NCBI GenBank assembly: GCA_905331475.1
Contig: CAJNYU010002366.1
Span: 1 to 64,000, forward strand
Length of the DNA stretch: 64,000 nt
Direction of reading: 5' to 3'
Source of the DNA: Rotaria socialis
Lineage: Eukaryota > Rotifera > Eurotatoria > Philodinida > Philodinidae
Below the pieces are notes generated by a model. It was not told the DNA's origin, did no database searches, and saw nothing but the letters and a program-made list of their open reading frames with translations. Shown here one piece after another: positions 1 through 12,704 of this stretch (within the stretch, counting starts at the first letter, position 1; every line of letters begins with the position of its first letter). Made by a program: the position numbers and the translations under genes.

Positions 1-436
1 AGAACGTTCCTTGTTTAATCGCTGATACAAATAATTCAATTCTGTGGGGGGGGGAGCAAAACGGCCTAATCCGCCCTCCTCCTTACCTAATATTCTCAGA
101 AGTATTACAAATCTGCAATAATATAAGCTTACGCTATTTTTTCCGCTTTTTCTGTTTTTTTTTGCTATTTTCCGCTTTTTAAGGTCAGCTTTCCCATTTG
201 TAGACCTCATCAGGTGAGAACCCTGTGTGATATTCTTACCATCTGCTGGCAGCTAATAAGATGAAATGATCAATTCGATTAGCGCAATGAAAAATACAAA
301 TATGTTTCGGTTGATAGAAGAATATCTATCGAAAACTCTTATAGAATGTATTATATATCATAGTTCTGAATAATAACATACTTAAAATGAAAACCAGGTT
401 ACTTATATGAGAAGTTATTCATGGTTCAAGATAGTT

Positions 437-545
437 CATTGTACTTCTCTTGGACTTCACTCGTACTTCCCTGTACTTCACTCGTACTTCCTTGTACTTC
501 TCTTGTACTTCCATGTACTTCCATCGTACTTCAAATTTTTTTTGA
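437..545. repeat. Degenerate gtacttc tandem array
   Basis: About nine copies of gtacttc or gacttc, separated by 4-6 bases, run in direct orientation. The array ends in a small hairpin where cttcaaa is followed by tttgaag. It looks like a decayed microsatellite; no function is inferred. Confidence 0.7.
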
Positions 546-1096
546 AGTAGATGAAGTCGCGCTTTTTCCCCCTTGCCTTTTTTCACATGGGTACTGAGCG
601 CCTTTTTTCACACACACTAAATAAAATCCGTCGGCTATGTGTCGTGAATTTTTGTGTTGTGCTCTCTATTACAAAAATGTGTCGTATATTTGTCGCGTTC
701 TGTCAGTCGACTAGTCATTCGCCGTTTTGTTATGAACATACAACGACATATAAGCAACATCGTTGAACGCACGGAAGATATGTTCTCGAAATAAAATTTT
801 CCTTGAAATTAATTCTTGATTACTTCATAATCAAGGAATTGCCATCCCGATCCATGATCCGAGAAGGATTACACTGGATAGTCTGATAGGAATCGGACCA
901 TTTCCAAATCAGCCAGATCTTAGGATCTGATCTGATTGAATTTTCAAAAAATAAAGAAATATATGCAATTAAATTAAAAAAATATCGAAATATGCGTTTC
1001 AAAAACAACCAATGAAAATGTGTCGGATGTGTTGTGAAAAATGAGTCGTGGTCTTGCTGGACAGAATGTGTCGCTACGAGCACCTCATGTCGTACT

Positions 1097-1137
1097 CGAA
1101 TGTGTCGTGCTTTGTGTCGTAAACTACGACACATTCG
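1097..1137. repeat. Hairpin with 12-bp arms in tgtcgt-rich DNA
   Basis: The arms cgaatgtgtcgt (1097-1108) and acgacacattcg (1126-1137) are perfectly inverted around a 17-base loop that itself contains another gtgtcgt. The word tgtcg recurs many times between 640 and 1140. This may be the end of an uncharacterised mobile element. Confidence 0.6.
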
Positions 1138-2230
1138 ACACATTTTTACTTGCAGTGCATGGGTACTGAGCGCCTTTTTCCAGAAAAAGAATCGTATTTC
1201 AAGAATTAAAATTTTCTAAAGAACACAGAGAGAAGTTTTTTGGTAATTTGATTCTAAATTACGGATATTACATTTCATTATCTCTCCTAGGTTTATTTTT
1301 ACATAAAAACAAACATCATATTCTGAATTAATATGCGTGCCTGGTTTCAAAGGAAAAATGATACTTTTGAAACATTGCTATCATCATGGACTAAAACATG
1401 AGTGTAAACGTTTTGAAATAGAATTAATTCAATTTCTTAATTGAACTTACTATCCTCTATATAAATCCTAAAGATCTTTCATTTTATTTAACTATAATAC
1501 GAACAAGCATTTAAACATAGGAATAGCATTAATATCTCTAATTCTTCGCCCACAATCTTTTATGGCCCTAAGGTTATTAATGAACATAAAACTCGTGCCA
1601 ATGAAAATACATCTGATTAGATTAAATACATTCGGATTTATCACACTTTCTAAATTATATTCCTGTGATTAAAAAGTACCTTCTTGCTTTTAGAGTCTAT
1701 ATTTATGCAGGATGTACTTTCACATAAATTGATGCACACATTATTTTCTTGTCTATTAATTTTCTTGTAAAAAGAATTATGTACTTCCCAGGAGAATGAT
1801 TCCGATAGTGGGATCCTATCGGATTCGTGTTGGAATCTTATCGAATATAGTATGGATTTCATTAAACGGACGAAATCCTATCGGTATCCGGGTGTGGGAC
1901 CTACAATCGGAACCCTAGTGTTGGAATCCGATAGTTGCCAGTGTCGGAATTTAACGGAATTCAACATAAGCATTCGACCCATGTGTTCTGTTAGCACCAT
2001 ATGTTTATTCATTTGTGATTAAGAAAATGTTTTTTTCCGTCGGATTCGTTAGTAGGTGCATGACCAAGAATCTGATCGAATTTTGTCGGCTTGTCGGATC
2101 TCATGAGATCCGATAGGATTCACTGTCAGATTCATTCACCTGGGTTGTGTAATAAGTACTTCACACATGATAACCATTAAATGGAATAGCTTTGTTTTAT
2201 ATGTTTTTGATTACTAATTAAATTCAGAGC

Positions 2231-2861
2231 TAGTGGCGGAGCCAGAGGGGAGCTTGGGGAAGCTGCGCTCCCTCTAGAAAATTTTGTCGCTATTTAGGCT
2301 GTCAAACTTTCTTTACTAAATAATTTCAATGCAAATACTAGAAGTTAGCATAGCCGTTTGCCTATTTTTAATCAACTAAGAAGAACTTCGTACCTTTTTT
2401 CTCTTCATTTTTTATGAGNTGCTGTCACATTTCCTGTGTCGTCCGTCGTATGTGAAAGGTCGTTTTCCAGGATGAAATTGATTAAAAATTATGCTCGAAA
2501 TTCGATGGGTGATGAAAGGCTTAGTGATCTTAGTGTATTGGCTATTGAAAGAGAATTTGACATGGATTTTTTGAAAAGATTATTGATGTATTTGCCATAC
2601 AACATAAAAATAGTAGAATTGTATTCATGTAATTAAGTGATATGAAATATATTTAAATATAGAATCCCATCCATATGTTGATATAAATATATATGTTTAT
2701 AAATATATGAGCAAGAATTGATTGAGTAAGATATGAGGACTCAAAAAACTGACTCAAACATGATAGTTTTCAAAAAAAAAGCTTTTACTATCGTAAGTAG
2801 ACTTTGAATAATTAAGTTGGAGCTGAGCTCCCCATAGAGTGAAACCCTGGTTCCGCCACTA
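2231..2861 (+). mobile_element. Internally deleted hAT DNA transposon with TIRs and 8-bp TSD
   Basis: The 631-bp element is bounded by terminal inverted repeats beginning tagtggcgga (left) and ending tccgccacta (right), with further similarity inward. The flanks are identical 8-bp target duplications, ttcagagc, at 2223-2230 and 2862-2869. Eight-base duplications and a CAGTGGCG-like terminus are hallmarks of hAT elements. Inside is only the C-terminal dimerisation end of a transposase, so this is a non-autonomous deletion derivative. One ambiguous base lies at 2419. Confidence 0.9.
2433..2636 (+). pseudogene. hAT transposase C-terminal dimerisation remnant
   Basis: The frame encodes about 67 residues with the conserved hAT dimerisation pattern: an E-R-S-F-S motif, then K-L-I-K-N-Y, then a D-E-R-L-S-D-L block and an I-E-R-E segment. 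This matches the C terminus of hAT transposases of the ZMYM1-like type. The frame is closed by a stop codon at 2415-2417, so the catalytic domain is missing. The remnant ends with a stop at 2634-2636 and lies centrally in the TIR-bounded element. Confidence 0.85.
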
Positions 2862-2869
2862 TTCAGAGC

Positions 2870-3848
2870 GTCTAACAATCTTGTTCAACATCTAGACTAA
2901 AATCGCACTCACATTAGAGATAAGTGTCCACATGATGCATCTCAGTGTCTGAATTTCCAAAAATTCTTCACAAAAACACGAAGAAGAAACTCTATAATTG
3001 ACCTTGACTAAATTCAATTTTCATGCAGTCTGAAAGCGTCAAAGCGTAGACATTGTCGTGCAGGTCAGTCTTGCAGGTTCTATTCCTGGTTGACAGTATT
3101 GTAAGAGAAATACATCAAGTATGAATACAATAATTACTAGATATACGCAATAAATTATCATATGCACTAATTGTATTGTATTACGCGATGATAGGGAATT
3201 ATGACTTTCAATAAAATATTACACTGGCATAAACATTTAGATCATTAGTTTCTATTAAAACAAACTTGACCTTCTTCAGCTTGACATTTTTGTAATAGAA
3301 TATTTTTGTTTTAGTACAATCTCATATTCTTTATGCAAATTGCATAATAGATGAGGAAATCGAGCCGGTCTATAATCTAATCAGTGAACTAGTTAAGAAG
3401 GCTTTTTCAGCCGTGAATTGTACGAAAAAGATAAGCAAGATAAATAAAAAATTTCTTTAAATTACAGTAATTATGGGACGACTAGAGCTGCAACAAAAAA
3501 TATTCAAGTGACTTTTGTAATCTGTATTTATGATAATAGGATTTTTCTTGGTCTCGATTCATTATTTTTCTCGTTTTGTCAATTTTGTTCTTAATCATTC
3601 ATCATCAAAAAAACAAACCAAACATTATACTTTAGAATACAAAAGAACTATGTAAATTTTTTATTTTTTAAAAGAATAAACTTCATTATTTACATGAAAA
3701 AATATGCTGAGTTCTTAAATGTTGCATTTAATTGAGTTTTCGTTGTTGAATTGGTATTAATAAGTGGTGATCATGATATTGGTAAAGATTTATACTCGAT
3801 TCTTGGAATGTTATTCACTGGTAGATTATTATCATGACCGACAAGTGT
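2870..3848. other. Intergenic, no feature seen
   Basis: This AT-rich DNA has no supported coding potential on either strand. It probably includes 3' flanking sequence of the minus-strand GPCR gene that ends at 3849. Confidence 0.5.
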
Positions 3849-6800
3849 TCATTGTTCATTGATATTTTTATATCTTTGACATAGATATGCTTGTATAACG
3901 CGTTGATCAGCCTTTTGATGTTGCTCAGGGCTCATTGATAATGAACATCGCCAATGACAATAATATCTACGCCAACATGAGCGAAGAAATTTCAATACTG
4001 TTTGTCTTAAACGTGATGATATAATAAGATAAATTACGGGTTGTAATGCGCAATTAAGAAAAACAAGTAAACGAACCGTATTCAATAGCCATTTAAATAG
4101 AACTTCCTTCATAAAATTCTGTTGAAATAATTCATTATAAACAATAAAAAGTAAATTAAGTAAACGATATGGTAAGAGTAATACAATGTAGAGTAAAATA
4201 ACAACAAACAGCATGGCAATAACTTGTAGATGTTGTGCTGAATGAGAATTTGTTGTTTCCATGGGAATCATGATGGATATGGGTGATGATGATTTTGAAC
4301 TTTGTTGTTGAAGACGATTTGATGCGATTGTTTGCGGTGAAGATAATGATGAACGTGGTGGTGCTTCAAAATAATTGTTTCGTTGATTTGTTGTTTGACG
4401 TGATACAAATTGATAATCTTCATCGTTATTATTTCGCTTGTTGGAATTGATTCTATTGGCAAGTTTTTTCGAGTTGAGAATTATTCTTATAACTTGACCA
4501 TAAATAATTATAAGAAAAAAACCAGTAATTAAATAAGTAAAAACAAGTAATAGAATTAAATAGGTACGCGACCAAAGTTCTCTAGCTTCTGTATCACAAC
4601 TTGGCCCAGACACAAATTCAGATATGTTGGTTGTACTGTTCATTGTTGCGTTCGAATTTTTTTCATATGTAGTAAGCGTAAATAATGGTAGATTAATGAT
4701 AATAGCAAATATCCATATAAGACACATTGTTTGATAATGATTACGAATTTGTCGGTGAATTAAAGTTCGCTGTAAACAACGTGGAACACCAGCCAGATAA
4801 CAACGATGAACAGTTAATATTAAGAGAAATCCAAGTGCAGCATGTACTGATACTTGTTGTAGAAATGGCAGTAAATAACCTATAATGTAGTAACAAAAAT
4901 AAGTCAATCATTTACAATATTTAAGAGATCGAATAAGATATATTTTTCAAGACTTTTATGATACCAGATCGAATTATCTTAGTTTTCTATTTAATATCAT
5001 GTAGTATAATCAAATTGAATTTTCTAAGAGAAAAGAAGAAGCTCGATTATACATCTAGATGTCAAATCTGAAAATTTATAATAACTTTTTTATATTATTA
5101 AATGAAGTTCGTCAACGGACTAATGGTTCTTTTTTCAATCGGACTTATATGTACCAAATGAGTGTTGATTATATTGACAAAACAACAGTTCATATTCTTC
5201 GTTAACTTCTAGCGAAATAGAGCAATCCGTAATGATGCATAGAAAATTTGATTTTCTATGTGAAACTTGGCAAAAAGATAGGTCGTGATGAGTACAGTTC
5301 GTTTTGCGGAAATTGTAGATTTTTCGATTCATTTATATCGTGATATAACAGCATAACGTCGATTAGTTTTACATGATTTATTCCGAAACTAATCAGCATA
5401 CGTCTACAGGAAATATTATTCTTGACTAAGACTGATTTTGTTTTTGAAAATAAAAATTAAAAGATCAGTCGTCTTACCAGAGCCCTAGGGTATTCGTTTG
5501 AATTATTTTTAAGTTATACACATGTAAATTATGCTCTTTACAATGTGCGTCGTCAAAGAGTCATTAGCAAAAGGCGCTTTCCTTTTTATAATTCTTTTAC
5601 TTTGCTTTATTAAAAAGCTTTCAGGATGTAAATTTTTCCGGCTTATTACGTAGGAAATATGTAGAGCCAAAATGAAATTATTTTTCTAAATTCAAGTACA
5701 TTGTAGACTGTAAACAATGATAAAAAAAACGATCTACTAATTCACGGATTTAGCATGTATTCAAATGCCTGAAGCCATCATTAACGAGCACTAATTAGGC
5801 TAAAGAGATTTTGTTTTGTAATAACTATCGTCGAAAAGAATACACGAGTCATATTTACTTTCATGTCGGAATGAATTAATGTCACCTTTATTCGATGCAG
5901 ACCATTCGTCCGTTGATAATTAAATCTAAGTCGACAGATATCGAGTGTGACACATTCTATTTCGTAGACGATTCATATTGAAAAAATTAATTTTTTTCTG
6001 ACTAAATGTATCGCTGAATATTCATTCATGACAATAAAAATTGTCTTTAAATGAAAGAAACAATATCAAAAGAGCTAGATGAAAATATTTTTCGGATTGA
6101 TGCGTATTGATCTCGTGCGAGCTGATGAAATTTTTCATGCGTTTTCTTTTTCTAAGGCTTGTCTCAGTTCGCTTGACTTAATATGGATTTGATTACAAGC
6201 GATCGAACTTGTTAATAACGAAAATGACCTTCGCGTATATCCTGTCTTCTGCAAAATAACGCGATGATATACATGTATATAGTCTATTCAATGTAGAAAA
6301 TAAATGATAGAGGGATTGCGCCTTGCGATCAGACCTCGATACAAAAAGTTAATCATGTTGTCGAATTTTTTCTCTTCAATGGACTTCATCTAGACTTTAC
6401 GTTACGCAATAGCTCCATTTTTGTTTTTTTTTTCTTAAAAAGCTAAAAATAAATTTTCATAAAAACAAGATTATTATCCTCCTAGGATAATAATCTTTTT
6501 AGCTAGACTTTTTCACTCAAGGATACATTAATAGAAAATAGCCGAATGGTGTTTATTATAAATTTTAAATATCAAAAAAACAATTTTATGTCTACCCTAG
6601 GCCTAAATCTTCTTTTTTCTAATTTTATATTCACGCGGTAGCACTTTTACTGTAGATACTTACATGTAAACATGCCTAAATAAAATCCATCATTAGGATG
6701 AAATATTTCAGCAACACGTTCAGGTACACAACTCAACACTAGAAGAATGTCGGCTATGTTAACATTGATAATGTAAAAATACGTTGACGTATGCATTGAT

Positions 6801-6907
6801 CGATCTCGTAATATAGCCAAAATTATGATACTATTACCAATAAAAGCAATTAATATAACCACAATAAAAACACTAAGCCATGAAATACTGAATAGATCGT
6901 TCGACAT
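3849..6907 (-). CDS. Class A (rhodopsin-like) G-protein-coupled receptor, peptide-type
   Basis: Two exons are predicted, 6907-6664 and 4879-3849, joined across a long (1784-bp) intron. The product has 424 residues with seven hydrophobic helices. TM1 carries the G-N-S motif and TM2 an N-V-N-I-A-D motif. The splice restores the conserved Cys before TM3. The DRY position reads V-H-R, TM6 ends L-L-P-Y-R, and TM7 has the NPxxY variant Q-P-V-I-Y. Extracellular loop 2 carries several N-x-S/T sites and the partner Cys; intracellular loop 3 is long and polar. The P-Y-R signature in TM6 recalls thyrotropin-releasing-hormone-like receptors, but the ligand cannot be assigned. It would act at the plasma membrane. 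The family call is strong and the subfamily weak. Confidence 0.85.
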
Positions 6908-8507
6908 GATGTCGATTTAGTTTAATCTTAAGTTAAAACTAAGAGAATATGACCTGGCAGGTTATAGAAGACGAAATCGCTGAGATAAACTAAAAATCAC
7001 GTTGTCATCCTATCGGAGCATTTTGTGCATTCTGATAGAAGAAGTACTTAGCTTTTTGCTGCATGTCAAAGGATCATCTCGGACTGGAAATATGAGGAGA
7101 ATTGAGAAACAGAAAGATGCTTCTCTCTCTCTCTCTCTCTCTCTCTTTTCCTTTCTTTTAATCATAAGCAACGCTACTACGCATTACATATATATATATA
7201 TAGATGACGATTTATGCTTATGAAAAACAAACTAGACTTTTCATCAATTTACTGAGTAATCCTGATTTCAACCTGAAACAGTAACTTCATATGAAATTCT
7301 CTATTAAAAGAGAAACATATCTATTCTTTTATAATAATAATAAACTCTAGAGAACTGTAAGGCTTAATATAAAATTTATGTTTGTTCTCTAATTGGAAAC
7401 TTTAGCACAATAGCAATTTGTTTTTGTTCTACAAAAGATGGAAACAGATTTAAATGAATCGCATTTCTTATTGAAAAGGTGATGACTGGCTATGCTGAGT
7501 TAATTATTTAGAAAGATGCCCAGGATATTTCTTAGTTCTATTTCGCATGCTAAAGAGATAAGAAAGTTGATAAAGATTTTTTGCCGTCATCCTGTGATTC
7601 CTAATAAGAAAAGTCATGAATTATCTTTGTGAACTATTGTCAATGTTTGCCAACGAAATAAATACTCATTGTGCTCAATTGTATCCATGCATTAAGATAT
7701 ACAAATGAGAGCAACCAGTTCAAATCATCGTGAATCAATACTATCCAGCCGTTTTCTATAATTGCTAATTGTGCCATGGTGATCCGAATTATCCGTTTTT
7801 GATTAAAAACTATTGTTAGAAAACAAAACTGATGAAATGTTTTACTTGATATGATGATTAAGTCTAAAAATTGAAGGCATCACGTAGTTTTCTTTTTTTT
7901 ATGTTGAAATCTCGGCATAAATTTGTCCTTTCATAGTTTCTCGGTGTTCAATCGCAAGCTCACTAGATACGCTCTTCATATTCAAAAATTTATTTTTAAT
8001 CCACGACGATTTTCATTAACGATAAAGTCTGCCATTTGATACACATGATTGATAATTGCACGGTAAATATCCTATGAATGTTGAACTTTGTTCAACAACA
8101 TGTAATCTTTTGAAATAAATTTAACCTTCTAATAATCATCTTTTTTATTCTTTTTCTGTAGCCATTAGCATTTACTTCTAAGGCCAACAAATGAGAAACA
8201 AAATTCTTTTTTTTATAATCACTTCGAACGAATGAACACAAGAAATCGGCCTTTTTCTTCTTTTTCAATATAACGAAAACAAAATGGAAGAGAAAAACGC
8301 TTTTGTTTTCTCTCGTTTTAAATTCCTCACAAGTTCAATCCTATAAGGATTGCTCGTTGGAATAAAGAGAACACCAAAAGAGTAGAACATAGAAACAACA
8401 AAAGTTTACATCTAGTTAGTATATATAAGAAAAACGTATATGTATATATGTGTATATATATATATATACATGCATGCAAAAGAAAACACACACACGAACA
8501 TCCACAG
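6908..8507. other. Intergenic region with simple repeats
   Basis: No gene is supported. The region contains a CT dinucleotide run (about 7120-7145) and TA runs (about 7188-7202 and 8450-8468). Upstream control sequence of the GPCR gene (reading leftward from 6907) and 3' flanking DNA of the zinc-finger gene ending at 8508 must lie here. Confidence 0.5.
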
Positions 8508-11500
8508 TTATTGCGAAAGTAAAAAGTCTGTCGTTGGATTTGTTGTCGATGCCGAATTATTTTGATCATTGATTGCCATTTGACTGGAATTTAAATCATT
8601 TGAATTACCTGGATTTTTCATTACAGTTACAAGACCACCATATTCGTCGAAACGAAATGGTGTCGTATTATTACTTGCACAAATTAACTAAAAATAATTT
8701 TTCACAAATGTAAATTTGACATCCAGGGAAGTGGAAACAAAATGTTTTTTTGAAATGTCACCTAGTTTCTTTTGGATTCAATTAGCAAATTAAATTTAGC
8801 TTTTTTTCTGAAGAGATAATTACTTCTGTTTCAATGTTGACGTGGTGTCTGCCGAGATTATGAGTACTGGAAGTTTTAAATACAGGCTCGCGGCAGTGCA
8901 ATTAAAATAAAAAGTCAATTAAATCGGCATACTTGAAATTCTGTTTGATCTAATAATCTTTTCAGTAGTACCTGATTTGTCAAAGTTCGACTCGGAAAAA
9001 TCCTGATACAAGTTGTATGACCATTAAATACTCAGTCTGTAACAGTCATCAATCACATGAAGAGACGCGCTTATATTTTCGAAATGCCCTTGAAAATTTC
9101 CCTGAACTTCTCTTGTCATACTCAACCTAGAAGATTTTTAATTTTTTGCAGCGTACCTCCGCGCGACCACGCGATTTTATCTGTTGATGAATATTTCCAT
9201 TATTAGCAGAATCTAAAATGACAACCTACAAAAACAAAAATATATAAGTACTGCTTTTCTTTTTATTATTATTGAAAATTCTTACATCCATTCGATGTTT
9301 TTCTGTAATATGTTTAATAAATTCATCCACATTGCTTTGATATCGACGGCAAAGTCCGCATTGAAATCTAAATTTAGTCATATAAAAAATTGAAATTCTT
9401 CATCTTTTTGAAATTTCTAACTTTGTATTTGGATTCGATAGAAGAGCATCGTTCGATAAAAGTACAGGTGTATTCGATTGTCCAGCATGATTATGATGTA
9501 AATGACGCTTAAAAGGAAAAAAATCAGGCATTTAGTTATTTTACGGATTTGATATTTTACTTTGAGGTTCGTTTTTTTATCCGTTATATACGAACAGAAA
9601 GTACAAACATGTGCTGAATCATCCAATTGTAAATGTTCACTTTTAACATGTTCATTTAAATGGTAAAGTTTCGTCGTTGAAAATGGACATTTTTGACATG
9701 TAAACACACATTTCGATATAACTTTATAACATTGTGGAACTGTGCCATGAGGCGGAGGCATATTTGGCATGTCAGAGTTCTAAAAAAAGAATAAATCAAC
9801 TATTAGGAAATAAACTATGAGATAAGAAATTCCGAGAAACTTGAAGGCATTAAGTATCTTTTCATCACGTCAGACTCCTTCAGCGTTACAAAAGCGTAAT
9901 TCTAGAGCATGGGTACTTGAAAATCTATAATTAAAAACTAGATGACACTTAACACTTCTGAAGAATTAATCACAAAGGAAAAATATCGAATGGAATTCAC
10001 GTGACTTGTGTAATACTACAAAAACTTCGTAAACAATGATAAGTGCAGTGACCCACTTTTTTTTTAGCTAAGCGATATTCGATGGGATAAAAATGAATCA
10101 CTCAATTTTTTCGATAATTTACTCGTTTAAGAAGATCTGAACCAAATAAACGATTTCCTCGACCGATTTGTGGTATGTTTAATTTATGTATTGATGTTAA
10201 ATGACGTTTAAGATGTTCCATTTGATAGAATTTATTATTACATTTTGGACATTCATAATTACGTTGTCCTTGATGATAGAGCATATGACGCTACATTGAG
10301 AAAAAATGAAATTTTGTAAAAAGAAAAAAGAAAATTCGCTTTTACTTTTAATTTTGAAAAACTTTTACAATTATACGGACATAAGTTGCATTGAAATTTA
10401 TTCGTCTGACTTGAATGACTATAAATATGATTTTGAAAATCCTAATCAGTAGAGAAAAATGCACAATTAAAAAATAAAAAAGTTTTATAGGAAAATTTCC
10501 TACCGAATAATCATGAAAGACTGTATCACATTTATTACATTTCCATTCTTTTTTATATGTTTTAGGTAGATTATTCAAAATATCGAGTCCTTCAATGTCC
10601 CAATGTCGACGAGCCATATGAATTTTAAGATCAGCATTTGTTGCGGCCATAAATGAACAATAAGGACATGGAATCGATCTAGATCGAGAAAAACAAAAAC
10701 TATCATGTCGAAGTGAAGAGTCACCGGTGTAAATTTACTTTTCTAAATGTTTATGTGCCATATGACGTTTAACATGTGTTGTTGTACAACCACGGTAGTG
10801 ACATAATGGACAAGCAAAATCTTTTCCTTCACTACCCATATGAACACGTAAATGTCGTTTCATATTGGCGATGCCCAGAAATTTCTTTCCACAATGATCG
10901 CATACGAAATCAAATGGATCGAGTTCTAGAAAATCAAAATTATAAACAAAGAGAAAGACGCGACGAACATACCAGCATGTTTTTTTGCATGTTTCATGGC
11001 TTCGGATCTTGACGGAAATGCTTCACCACATTCGTGGACTTTACAACAATATGAATGACTCATTTGATCAGCTTCCTGAAAGAAAATATCAATAGTTCGT
11101 CTTCATTTCCTCAAGCACATTTCCGATCTAAGTAACTTACATCATTTCCAAGTGGATCATTTTCATTATCATTCGGATAGGTTTGAGATTCAAATAAACT
11201 TTCAAGAAATCTTGTATACATTTCAGGACATTGCTTAAATGAATGTTTCGATACAATGGCTGAACGGTTAAAATCGAAAAATTCCTGTTCATCTTTAAAC
11301 ACAACCTTTGAAGAAAAAAATTCATTATTCAAATAAAAATTGCTTTTGTATTTCTTACTTTTAATATATGTGCTTGTAGATCTCCACGTCGGCATTCTTC
11401 CAGAATTAATCGTCCTAAATTTCGCTCGATAGCATCAATTAAATGTTTCGCTGAGTTTTTATCAAGTTTAACGGATACCACACGATTTCCTCGTTCGTCA

Positions 11501-12174
11501 CAGACAAATGTTCGTCCTTTACGATTAAATAAATCACTATATTGAAACGACGGTTCAAATTTAACATCACTATCGGCTCTCAACGAGCCCATAACTAAGT
11601 CGGGTAATTGTGCCGGATGATAGCCAGGTCCTGTTGTTGATGATAATTGAGGATTTTCATCGTCGAAATTCGACATGTCATCATCATCAAAGTCTAAGAC
11701 GCGATGAATCGATGCTAATTCATCGTCATTCAAATCCATGCCAAGTTCATCTTCAGAATCGAATGGACCATTCAATAAATAGGAATCACTATCGTACTTA
11801 TTTGATGAACGTGACGTTGTTGCTTGTGAATTCGAACGTTTTGTTGTTGATAGATCATAATCAATCGAATCGATTGATGATTGATGTGGACGTATGCGTA
11901 CCATGGGTTTTATTTCATCGTTTGTTGTCGTTGAATTGGTTGTATGAATTGGTAAATCATCGAATGTTGACGATGAAGATATTTTAACTTTATTATTTGG
12001 TAACATTAACACATCAACAGATAATTCATCATGCGGATTGGATGATTGCTCATTTAATGAACGATAGATAATATCAGCATCGACTTTGTATCGTTTCGAG
12101 GGAATAAATGTATCGTTTAAGCGTTCAACAAGAACGGCACAGGGCCGAACAAGATGTTGATGATTTTTCTGCAT
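8508..12174 (-). CDS. Poly-C2H2 zinc finger protein
   Basis: Twelve exons give a continuous 781-residue frame: 12174-11359, 11305-11141, 11075-10973, 10925-10739, 10678-10504, 10441-10346, 10290-10123, 9779-9561, 9507-9422, 9367-9286, 9225-9157 and 8687-8508. The first 270 residues are acidic and serine-rich. About ten C2H2 fingers follow, several split across introns, such as C-D-H-C...H-L-R-V-H and C-P-K-C...H-L-T-S-I-H. The linkers are irregular rather than TGEKP-like, resembling invertebrate developmental regulators. A sequence-specific nuclear DNA-binding role is inferred. An acceptor-like AG lies 9 bases before the chosen ATG, so an upstream exon or trans-spliced leader is possible. The orthologue is not recognised. 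Confidence 0.8.
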
Positions 12175-12704
12175 TTGTTCGATCTAAAAATCAAACCGAT
12201 TTACAATTATAGTTGTGGAAAATTTTTATCCTAGGAAACCAATGAAAGGAGCCACCAGGGTCTCCTTTTGGACGCAAAATACGTTAATATTATTTATGAA
12301 AAGAAAACGAATTATGCCTAGCTCCCTCTGTTATTCGTTGTGATGAGACAGAATTTTGTTCATGACTGAGGATTTGTTTGCAATAGTTTTCATTGGATGT
12401 TCAAATTTTATGTTTCTCGAAAAAATTCGAGAAATTCTTTTATTTTGAAAAAGAACATTCTTTTTAACTTCATTTATGATTATTTTTGTTCGCTAGTTTT
12501 ATGGCAGCGACATCTACAGATTAAATCAAAATTTTTGGACTTTTGTCAAGACCATATGATCAATTGAAAGTTGATAGATCGCGTTGTTTTTTTCTTTCAG
12601 TTAGATAAACTCAAACATAAGATAAGAGGTTTATGTTTACTTGAAGTAAAAATTTATTCATGATTACGAAACATGCTTTACTCTTCTTGACTTTCAGATC
12701 ACGA
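12175..12704. promoter_or_regulatory. Divergent intergenic interval (zinc finger gene / UFD1)
   Basis: This 530-bp AT-rich gap separates two divergently transcribed genes and presumably contains both promoters. A tract of pyrimidines followed by ag ends 7 bases before the UFD1 start and is a good splice or trans-splice acceptor. No TATA box or specific binding site could be assigned. Confidence 0.4.

Larger units (their letters stand above)
1..2222. other. Gene-poor AT-rich region with short repeats
   Basis: I find no supportable gene here. The stretch holds a poly-G run at 46-56, a degenerate array of gtacttc units (437-545), two direct copies of a 23-base string beginning catgggtactgagcgcc (about 585-607 and 1156-1178), and a cluster of tgtcgt words with a hairpin at 1097-1137. 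Blocks at 840-935, 1795-1960 and 2038-2145 are rich in variants of the word atccgatagg. Short open frames present have no recognisable domain. Confidence 0.6.

Noticed and set aside
551..766. 71-residue open frame
   Set aside because: No domain, and it overlaps the tgtcgt-rich repeat DNA.
541..1195. LTR retrotransposon
   Set aside because: The direct repeats are only about 23 bases long and no reverse transcriptase or primer-binding site is present.
11610..11987. 125-residue open frame opposite the zinc-finger gene
   Set aside because: It is antisense to a continuous, acidic first exon of the minus-strand gene and has His/Arg-rich shadow composition.
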